A stretch of 64,000 nucleotides of DNA, taken from assembly GCF_020165985.1 (NCBI RefSeq), contig NZ_JAIUKZ010000016.1:62001-126000 (forward strand). The letters run 5' to 3'. Position 1 is the first letter of the stretch. Each line of letters starts with the position of its first letter. Shown here piece after piece: positions 58,452-64,000 of this stretch. Position numbers and translations under genes: made by a program. Source of the stretch: Bacillus sp. RAR_GA_16 (GTDB taxonomy: Bacteria; Bacillota; Bacilli; Bacillales; Guptibacillaceae). The notes beneath the pieces are model-generated. The model was given only the letters and a program-made list of their open reading frames with translations. It did not search any database and was not told the DNA's origin.

Positions 58452-59192
58452 ATGAAAATGGATGCAATTCCAAATCTCCCATGGATCCAAAAAGGCGATC
58501 ATGTTGGCGAAATCATTGCCAATGCCGTTATCCATTCGCGCGTTTCTTTAGAGGATGGTGATATTTTGTGTGTCGCTTCAAAAGTCATTTCAACCGCTGA
58601 AGGACGAGAAGTTGCGCTCAGTGATATTACGGCTGGGGAAGTCGCCGAACGTATCCATACAAAAGTCTCAAGGAAAGACGTACGAGTGATTCAAAAAATG
58701 ATTGATGTAACAGAAGATCCTTCAGGTCATAAACTTGAAGTTTTTCATGATTATATCGGCGCCTGGTTACCGAACGGAATGCGTTTAACGAGTGCAGGAA
58801 TCGATCAAATTGATGCCGAAACCATCATGCTTTTGCCTGAAGACGCTGATAAAAGTGCCAGGGAGATTGGAGAAACGATCCAACGAATGTGTAACGTGAC
58901 GGTAGGTGTTGTGATAACCGATAGTGATGGTCGAATCGAAAAGAAGGGAGCCACTCAGATTGCGATTGGTTTGTACGGCGTTCCGGCTTTAAGAAAAAGT
59001 GAGGCAATCGATTCACAAACAGGTGAAGTGAAGCAATCTGTGGAAACGTTTTGTGACCTGCTGGCTGGTGCAGCTGCTCTCATTATGGGACAGCGTGGAA
59101 CAAACAGGCCGGTCGTTAAAATTAGCGGTGTCGCCTATCCATTTAATGCTGAAAACACGATTCGAGATTCGCTTAGTAGGACGCCGAACTAA
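58452..59192 (+). CDS. CofE/FbiB-like coenzyme F420:L-glutamate ligase family protein
   Basis: 246 residues from ATG 58452. The CofE pattern is clear: GDILCVASKVISTAEGREVAL, then AWLPNGMRLTSAGIDQIDA, GVVITDSDGRIEKKGATQIAIGLYG and the late GQRGTNRPVVKISGVAY. CofE adds glutamate to F420-0 in archaea and actinobacteria. No F420 or deazaflavin genes are visible here, and most Bacillaceae do not make F420, so another acceptor is likely. Co-directional with fosB. Confidence 0.86.
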   Translation: MKMDAIPNLPWIQKGDHVGEIIANAVIHSRVSLEDGDILCVASKVISTAEGREVALSDITAGEVAERIHTKVSRKDVRVIQKMIDVTEDPSGHKLEVFHDYIGAWLPNGMRLTSAGIDQIDAETIMLLPEDADKSAREIGETIQRMCNVTVGVVITDSDGRIEKKGATQIAIGLYGVPALRKSEAIDSQTGEVKQSVETFCDLLAGAAALIMGQRGTNRPVVKISGVAYPFNAENTIRDSLSRTPN

Positions 59193-59335
59193 ATCCTATA
59201 AAGAGCGGGCTACGTGTTGGAACTTGCCAGATTTACTGGTTTAGTAACTCCTTAAAGAGGAATATACAGTACATGGAACGGGGTCGTTCGCGTAACGATG
59301 TCAAGTTACTCCAGGATAACACAGGAGGCAATACT

Positions 59336-59852
59336 ATGAACGTATTAAAAGAGCAATATGAGTTAGTGAAACAAACGCGGAAGGTTCTCTTTCATTTTTG
59401 CGAAAAAATCGATCAAGAAGATTATCGGAAAGAAGTAGATGGGTACGGCTGGGGCTCCATTCGTAACCTTCATGTCCATGTCGCCGAATGCTATCAAAGC
59501 TGGAATCGGTCGCTTTGCTCTTGAAACTGGCGAACCTAAAGTGAAAGCATCAGATGTGACAGACGTAAATGAAATGAGAACGATATTTGAACGAGTCGAT
59601 CAGCTTGTTTTTCGTTTTCTAGACGAATATGATGAGCGCTTTGATGAGAAGATCAGTCGCAAAGTATCCTGGCAGGAAGAGGAAGAAGAACTTTCGCCAC
59701 TCTGGTTACTAACACATACCATTACCCATGAGTTTCATCATAAAGGCCAAATTGTGACGCTTGCAAGAGCACTTGGTTATGAGCCGGTTGACACGGACCT
59801 GTTAACTCCCTCTGATATTAATTGTTATTTAGACTATCCTGAGAAGGGTTAG
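59336..59852 (+). pseudogene. DinB-family protein, broken by a +1 frameshift
   Basis: The first frame (ATG 59336, after AGGAGGCAA) encodes the first helices up to LHVHVAECYQSW. The frame then shifts and a second frame continues IGRFALETGEPKVKASDV to THTITHEFHHKGQIVTLARALG and the end at 59852. Removing one A of the AA at 59505-59506 gives a continuous frame of about 171 residues, the normal DinB length, and restores QSWIGRF. The three DinB metal histidines are seen (HVHVAE and HEFHHKGQ). Recent pseudogene or one-base sequence error. Confidence 0.87.
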
Positions 59853-59867
59853 TTATTATTAGATACA

Positions 59868-59898
59868 CAAAAGACGACTTCCCAAAGAGTCGTCTTTT
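59868..59898 (+). terminator. Terminator after dinB
   Basis: AAAGACGACT and AGTCGTCTTT arms followed by T. Confidence 0.85.
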
Positions 59899-59983
59899 TA
59901 AATGCAACATTTCCTTATTATTGGAAAATGATCGGACGCATAATGAAATAAATGGTAAAATTAAGGTAGGGAGGAGAGGTGCC

Positions 59984-60157
59984 ATGAAATGGATAGCAAT
60001 TGTATTCCTATGTTTGGTTGGGAGTGTTTTACTTGGTATCTCCATTGAAAGCTTTGGAGAAGCAGGCAATTTGGTTATGCGTTTTGTAGGAATTATGAGT
60101 TTAATCGCATGTTTCCGTGTAGCGACACAGCATAAAAATACGGTTAAGGAGAAATGA
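59984..60157 (+). CDS. Small two-helix membrane protein
   Basis: 57 residues from ATG 59984, after GGGAGGAGAGG. Helices IAIVFLCLVGSVLLGISI and VMRFVGIMSLIACFRV. First of six tiny membrane-protein genes read in one direction with short spacing. No family recognised. Confidence 0.72.
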   Translation: MKWIAIVFLCLVGSVLLGISIESFGEAGNLVMRFVGIMSLIACFRVATQHKNTVKEK

Positions 60158-60158
60158 G

Positions 60159-60347
60159 ATGATTATAGGGGCGAGTGTGCATGTAGGGGATCTTATCTTT
60201 CAACTTGTTTCATTTGTCTTCCTACTTGGGGTGATCGCAGGAGTGGTGTTTTTAATCCTAAGTTTGAAAAAGAGAAACTCGAAATTAGATTCTGTTGAAC
60301 AAAAGGTCGATCAACTCTTAGAAAGGAACAAATCCCAGTCTGATTGA
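60159..60347 (+). CDS. DUF4083-like single-pass membrane protein
   Basis: 62 residues from ATG 60159, one base after the previous stop. One helix (LIFQLVSFVFLLGVIAGVVFLIL) then a charged coiled-coil (KLDSVEQKVDQLLERN), the outline of DUF4083 proteins. Function unknown. Confidence 0.75.
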   Translation: MIIGASVHVGDLIFQLVSFVFLLGVIAGVVFLILSLKKRNSKLDSVEQKVDQLLERNKSQSD

Positions 60348-60362
60348 TGGGAGGAATGGCGT

Positions 60363-60740
60363 ATGCTACATAAGGGCTTAGAAGGTGTTTTTCTACTGAT
60401 TTTAACATTGTTACTCATCAATGATTATTTTCCAATGGGTGGTGTAAATGACCTCTTCCCCCAAAGGATTCTTTACTGGTTACTAATTGGAACTGTTCTT
60501 GTGCTTGCCCTTGTTAAAACGACGAATAATGAGAGTGAAAAAAGTTCATTTCAGTGGCACCTTTTTTTCCTAATCTATGTTTTTCTCCTTATCGCTTGCC
60601 TGGAATGGGCTGGTGGGGAGTCGACAGTGGGGATTTCCTGGAAAGATCCCCTTTTCTGGATGGTTTCCTTTATCGCACTCATTCAACTAGGGATTCAGTG
60701 GAAAAAGATGAGGCGGGAAAAGTTCTATGGGGAGGGATGA
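60363..60740 (+). CDS. Four-helix membrane protein
   Basis: 125 residues from ATG 60363, after GGGAGGAA. Segments LEGVFLLILTLLLIN, ILYWLLIGTVLVLALV, LFFLIYVFLLIACLEW and LFWMVSFIALIQLG. Third gene of the small membrane-protein cluster. Its stop overlaps the ribosome binding site of the next. Confidence 0.7.
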   Translation: MLHKGLEGVFLLILTLLLINDYFPMGGVNDLFPQRILYWLLIGTVLVLALVKTTNNESEKSSFQWHLFFLIYVFLLIACLEWAGGESTVGISWKDPLFWMVSFIALIQLGIQWKKMRREKFYGEG

Positions 60741-60741
60741 T

Positions 60742-60969
60742 ATGAAAAAAACACAAATGATCATAGCGGTCCCTCCCAGTCTTCTCCTAATCATTTCTTT
60801 GATAACCAGCTACAAAGCGGGGCTTTTTATCGCGATGGCTGGTCTTTTTGTTGCCCTTTTGCTGAGGCAAATTCGACGATGGAAATATGGGGCGATTCTC
60901 GACCATCCGAGTCGACGGTATGATGGAGAAGTAGAAGAAGAAATTGATGATGGAAATTCTGAGGAATAG
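60742..60969 (+). CDS. Small membrane protein with acidic tail
   Basis: 75 residues from ATG 60742, after GGGAGGGATG. Two helices (MIIAVPPSLLLIISLI and GLFIAMAGLFVALLL) followed by basic then acidic tail (DGEVEEEIDDGNSEE). Confidence 0.7.
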   Translation: MKKTQMIIAVPPSLLLIISLITSYKAGLFIAMAGLFVALLLRQIRRWKYGAILDHPSRRYDGEVEEEIDDGNSEE

Positions 60970-60993
60970 GATCTGAGTGCTGGAGGTGGTTAA

Positions 60994-61161
60994 ATGAGTC
61001 AAAAGCAGAGATTGATCCTAGGTGTCGGAATCGGTGTTGCGCTAGCAATTGGTTTTAATATTGGAAAAGCCGTGACTAATCACACAGTCATAAGTATGGT
61101 GATTGCTTTAGCTGCGGGGTTACTGGCCAGAGTGGTTGGTCAGCTTATCATTAAAAAATGA
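60994..61161 (+). CDS. Small two-helix membrane protein
   Basis: 55 residues, ATG after TGGAGGTGG. Helices LILGVGIGVALAIGFNI and VISMVIALAAGLLARVV, rich in glycine and alanine, ending LIIKK. Fifth gene of the cluster. Confidence 0.68.
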   Translation: MSQKQRLILGVGIGVALAIGFNIGKAVTNHTVISMVIALAAGLLARVVGQLIIKK

Positions 61162-61177
61162 GCTTAAGGAGCTGAGG

Positions 61178-61462
61178 ATGAAAGGGAATAGATGGTCAAA
61201 GAAGAGTGGAAAGATTGTAAGAGGGCTGATTTATGCTGCGCTCTTTATCGGAGCCATTCAATTTTGGTTTGATCGAGATCCTTTTAATGATGACATAGGT
61301 TGGGGATTTTTACTCATGTTTTGGTTCATTCGAATGGTCCATAGCGGGATAAGAAATCTGAGCGATGGCCACCCAAATCGTGCGATGTTCGATTTCGGCT
61401 TGGCGATTATGAGTGGTCTAGCTGTTTTGGCAGTATGGACGACTTATTTCATCGGTTTCTAA
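61178..61462 (+). CDS. Small membrane protein
   Basis: 94 residues from ATG 61178, after AAGGAGCTGAGG. Basic N-terminus then three hydrophobic segments (GLIYAALFIGAIQFWF, FLLMFWFIRMVHSG, LAIMSGLAVLAVWTTYF). Last of the cluster; no terminator hairpin was clear before the sigma-B-type promoter. Confidence 0.68.
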   Translation: MKGNRWSKKSGKIVRGLIYAALFIGAIQFWFDRDPFNDDIGWGFLLMFWFIRMVHSGIRNLSDGHPNRAMFDFGLAIMSGLAVLAVWTTYFIGF

Positions 61463-61526
61463 GCATGGTGCAAAAGATGGAGACTAATCCATTCTTACCC
61501 TTTTCTGTTTGGTTTCGCTTACAAAT

Positions 61527-61552
61527 GTTTACACTTATTTCTCCGGTGGTAT
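61527..61552 (+). promoter_or_regulatory. Sigma-B-type promoter before the SDR gene
   Basis: GTTTAC, 14 bases, TGGTAT; each hexamer is one base from the GTTTAA-N14-GGGTAT sigma-B consensus. The SDR gene downstream resembles the sigma-B-controlled YdaD and YhdF genes. Confidence 0.72.
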
Positions 61553-61605
61553 CTCAATAAAACAGCACAATTAATCATTATTCAAGCTAAAAGGAGAGAT
61601 ACATC

Positions 61606-62460
61606 GTGAGCCAAAACGGACAACCAAAACAAACACAGTCAGAGCAACCAGGTATTGAATCGCAAATGACACCTAGACCGGATCAACCGCATGAGTACAT
61701 AGGCAGCCACAAGCTTGAGAACAAAGTGGCGCTCATCACAGGGGGCGACAGTGGCATTGGTCGCGCGGTTGCGATCGCTTATGCGAAAGAAGGCGCAAAT
61801 GTCGCGATCAACTATCTTGAGAAAGAACAAAGTGATGCGGACGAAACGAAAAAGCTCATTGAAAATGAAGGAGTGAAGTGCCTTCAGATTCCTGGTGATG
61901 TGTCAGAAGAGAAAGAGTGTAAGGATCTGATCGACAAAACGCTTGATCACTTTGGAAAGCTCGACATCCTTGTAAATAACGCAGCGATTCAGTTTCCAAC
62001 AGAAAGCATTGAAGATATTTCTTACGAGCAGTGGGATCAAACGTTTAAAACAAATGTGTATTCCGTTTTCAATATGACGAAGTACGCGGTTCCGCATCTG
62101 GAAAAAGGAAGCTCGATTATTAATACAACGTCGATTAATCCATATACAGGAAATAAAGTATTAATTGACTATACATCAACAAAAGGTGCCATTGTGGCGT
62201 TTACACGTAGTATGGCAGCGAACCTTGTGGATAAAGGCATTCGAGTGAATATGGTAGCGCCGGGACCAATCTGGACTCCACTTATCCCATCAACGTTTGA
62301 TGAAGATGCCGTTGCGGAATTTGGAACAGACAATCCGATGGGACGTCCAGGTCAGCCGTCTGAATTGTTCGGTCCATACGTCTTACTGGCGTCTGATGAC
62401 GGTTCTTACATGACTGGCCAGTGCATTCACGTGAACGGCGGAGACTTTATGTCATCCTGA
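61606..62460 (+). CDS. General-stress SDR oxidoreductase (YdaD/YhdF-like)
   Basis: 284 residues from GTG 61606, after AAAGGAGAG. An N-terminal extension of about 38 residues (Gln/Pro-rich, GSHKLENK) precedes the NAD(P) motif TGGDSGIGRAVA. Catalytic Ser in NTTSINPYTG and YTSTKGA, and a long substrate loop after PGPIWTPLIPSTF. The extension and sequence match Bacillus YdaD/YhdF. Role in oxidative or ethanol stress is known for the group, not the substrate. Confidence 0.93.
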   Translation: MSQNGQPKQTQSEQPGIESQMTPRPDQPHEYIGSHKLENKVALITGGDSGIGRAVAIAYAKEGANVAINYLEKEQSDADETKKLIENEGVKCLQIPGDVSEEKECKDLIDKTLDHFGKLDILVNNAAIQFPTESIEDISYEQWDQTFKTNVYSVFNMTKYAVPHLEKGSSIINTTSINPYTGNKVLIDYTSTKGAIVAFTRSMAANLVDKGIRVNMVAPGPIWTPLIPSTFDEDAVAEFGTDNPMGRPGQPSELFGPYVLLASDDGSYMTGQCIHVNGGDFMSS

Positions 62461-62500
62461 TCGCAATACGTGGCCGGGTTGACCGTCAGAATGGCCGTTT

Positions 62501-62590
62501 ATTGGCCAAAAACGAAATTTATTGGCCAAACTGAGAATATATTGGCCAAATTCGAGATATATTGGCTAAACTCACTATTTATTGGCCAAA
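62501..62590. repeat. Helically phased array, five ATTGGCCAAA cores at exact 20-bp steps
   Basis: ATTGGCCAAA begins at 62501, 62521, 62541 and 62581, with ATTGGCTAAA at 62561. The period is 20 bp exactly; the 10-base spacers AACGAAATTT, CTGAGAATAT, TTCGAGATAT and CTCACTATTT differ but often end AT-rich. The core TTGGCCAA is a perfect dyad. It lies in the 3' region of the SDR gene, before its terminator. Confidence 0.88.
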
Positions 62591-62607
62591 TTGCTATCCC
62601 TTCATTT

Positions 62608-62655
62608 AACCGCTCGCTCATGAACGCGTCATTCATGAGTGAGCGGTTTTTTCAA
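62608..62655 (+). terminator. Terminator downstream of the array
   Basis: AACCGCTC-GCTCATGAA and TTCATGAGT-GAGCGGTT arms followed by TTTTTC. Confidence 0.85.
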
Positions 62656-62694
62656 TAGAAGAAACAATTGTATTCCCTTCAATAAAACTCTATA

Positions 62695-62720
62695 ATTGAT
62701 AATGGATCTCAATTATAACT
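62695..62720. promoter_or_regulatory. Fur box before the ABC exporter
   Basis: TGATAATGGATCTCAAT shares 16 of 17 bases with TGATAATGAATCTCAAT at 5711 and contains the TGATAAT half site. It is about 35 bases before the exporter start, so iron repression is expected. Confidence 0.75.
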
Positions 62721-62755
62721 AGTTCAATTTATTCCAAAGTGGGGGAGGTTATGAG

Positions 62756-64000
62756 GTGCTCAAACGCTTCTTTTCGTATTACCGGCCATACAAATGGCTA
62801 TTTATTCTTGATTTTGTTTCCGCTATCATTGTCGGCGTGCTTGAGCTTGCTTTTCCGCTTGCGGTGAATCAGGTAATCGATCGTTTATTGCCAGAGGGAG
62901 ATTGGGGAATTATTCTTCTTGCCTGCGCGGGGCTGCTCTTGATTTACTTATTAAATACGTGTCTCCATTTTATTGTGACATACTGGGGGCATAAGCTAGG
63001 GATTAACATTGAAACCGATATGCGCCAGAAGCTATTCACTCATATGCAGAAGCTATCATTTGGTTACTATGATAATAGTAAAACCGGTCACAGCATCTCA
63101 CGATTAACGAAGGACCTTGAGGAAATAGGCGAAGTAGCCCATCACGGACCAGAAGACGTTTTTGTAGCGGTGATGACGCTTTTTGGCTCATTTGGTTTAA
63201 TGCTGATGATCAATTGGAAGCTGGCTATTCTCTCGTTTGTTGTCATTCCACTTCTTATTATTCTCGCGATCTACTTTAATAAAAAGATGACAAAAACGTT
63301 CCGTCGCATGTTTCAGGATGTCGCTGAAATCAACTCCCGCGTAGAGGATAGCATCGGAGGAATTCGCGTTGTTCAGGCCTTTGCAAACGAACGTCATGAG
63401 CAAGAGAAGTTTCGTCAAAACAATGAAAGCTATCGATTGACGAAACTGCAATCATATAAAATTATGGCGCAAAATGTGATGTCAAACTATCTCCTCATGC
63501 GCGTTGTCACGCTGTTTACGCTGTTGTTTGGAACGTTTTTTGTGATTTCTGGTGAACTAACTTACGGTGAATTTGTAGCGTTTATTTTATTATCCAATAT
63601 TCTCATTGGCCCCATTCAGAAGATTAATGCTGTGATTGAAAGCTATCCGAAAGGCATTGCTGGATTTAAGCGGTATACCGAGATCATTGATACTGCCCCT
63701 GATATTCAAGATTCTGAAGATGCGATTGAGATGCCACTGAGCGGAGAGATTCACTATCAAAATGTCTCCTTTGGCTATGAAGGGTATGCGCCGGTGTTAG
63801 AGAACATTAGTCTATCGATTCAGCCAGGAGAAACGGTGGCGTTCGTTGGGCCGTCTGGCGCTGGGAAAACGACGCTATGTAGCCTGCTTCCCCGTTTCTA
63901 TGAAATTCATGACGGCGCGATCACCATCAATGGAATTGATCTAAGAGAGCTGAAGCTTTCGTCTCTTAGAAGTCAGATTGGCATTGTGCAGCAGGATGTT
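62756..64000 (+). CDS. ABC exporter (fused membrane and ATPase domains), 3' truncated
   Basis: GTG 62756 follows GGGGGAGG; the frame is open to the last base (415 codons). The N-terminal six-helix exporter domain includes GVLELAFPLAVNQVIDRLLPEG and the coupling region FGYYDNSKTGHSISRLTKD. The ATPase part begins near residue 330 with IHYQNVSFGYEG and has Walker A VGPSGAGKTT; the signature motif and Walker B lie beyond the window. Of the YfiB/YgaD/MsbA homodimer type that exports peptides, lipids or drugs. The Fur box suggests siderophore or metal-related export, which is inference. Confidence 0.92.
   Translation, partial: MLKRFFSYYRPYKWLFILDFVSAIIVGVLELAFPLAVNQVIDRLLPEGDWGIILLACAGLLLIYLLNTCLHFIVTYWGHKLGINIETDMRQKLFTHMQKLSFGYYDNSKTGHSISRLTKDLEEIGEVAHHGPEDVFVAVMTLFGSFGLMLMINWKLAILSFVVIPLLIILAIYFNKKMTKTFRRMFQDVAEINSRVEDSIGGIRVVQAFANERHEQEKFRQNNESYRLTKLQSYKIMAQNVMSNYLLMRVVTLFTLLFGTFFVISGELTYGEFVAFILLSNILIGPIQKINAVIESYPKGIAGFKRYTEIIDTAPDIQDSEDAIEMPLSGEIHYQNVSFGYEGYAPVLENISLSIQPGETVAFVGPSGAGKTTLCSLLPRFYEIHDGAITINGIDLRELKLSSLRSQIGIVQQDV

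Noticed and set aside
62470-62658. 62-codon plus-strand frame over the ATTGGCCAAA array
   Set aside because: The frame only reflects the 20-bp repeat; there is no ribosome binding site, and the next real gene starts later.

Overview
The window is a stretch of low-GC Gram-positive chromosome, most likely from a spore-forming Bacillaceae. The support is a Spo0E-family regulator, an IDEAL-domain protein, the DUF1659/DUF2922/YvrJ trio, a class D sortase, a FosB close to the Bacillus bacillithiol transferase, a sigma-B-type promoter, and purine riboswitch, GlnR/TnrA, CodY, PhoP and Fur sites of Bacillus type. The BCCT transporter and the sodium-coupled symporters would suit a salt-tolerant or marine bacillus, but the genus cannot be fixed from the sequence alone. 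I see no rRNA, tRNA, prophage, insertion sequence or CRISPR array.

Layout: 0-5.5 kb holds a truncated flavodoxin-family reductase, a lipoprotein hydrolase, a frameshifted guanine permease under a guanine riboswitch, a Spo0E-like protein, and a glutamine synthetase paralogue behind a perfect GlnR/TnrA box. 5.7-10.7 kb is a Fur-regulated ferric-siderophore operon (binding lipoprotein, two permeases, a flavin reductase, ATPase). 10.7-16.9 kb mixes a GNAT, an aldo/keto reductase, a divergent PRPP synthetase paralogue, a sortase D with its presumed substrate, a frameshifted YtkA-like lipoprotein and a HAD phosphatase. 17-20.7 kb has a GltS-type symporter and a run of small membrane proteins behind an ECF-type promoter. 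20.7-23.1 kb has a DUF4352 lipoprotein and a PhoP-box alkaline phosphatase.

23.4-37.3 kb is metabolic: acetamidase family, Gfo/Idh/MocA, glutamate dehydrogenase, amino acid permease, quinone reductase, FeoA plus a two-piece FeoB, GntP permease facing 3-hydroxybutyrate dehydrogenase, and a BCCT transporter. 37.5-47.8 kb has small membrane proteins, a NIPSNAP-NUDIX fusion, an M50-like protein, a CodY-box alanine symporter next to an amine oxidase, a degenerate sulfatase homologue, MdaB and an aldo/keto reductase. 47.9-49.4 kb holds the DUF1659/DUF2922/YvrJ trio followed by about 750 bases without a convincing gene but rich in inverted repeats. 49.4-64 kb has an ArsR regulator with a divergent hydrolase, a stand-alone SecD, a two-component system with a divergent PepSY protein, a detoxification group (isochorismatase fold, GNAT, metallo-beta-lactamase fold, FosB, CofE-like), a frameshifted DinB, six tiny membrane proteins, a sigma-B-type SDR gene, and a Fur-box ABC exporter cut by the window end.

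Two non-coding patterns stand out. First, a dispersed near-palindrome, consensus GGTGACAGGCACC or GGTGCCAGGCACC, occurs ten times in intergenic DNA, often after a TTCGACA motif; one copy forms a terminator stem and another supplies a ribosome binding site. Second, arrays at 20.7, 46.2 and 62.5 kb have different ~10-bp dyad-like cores but share one architecture: a core every 19-21 bp, about two helical turns, with variable spacers. Three genes (2.6, 15.8 and 59.5 kb) are each broken by duplication of one base, which suggests sequence errors as much as real pseudogenes.
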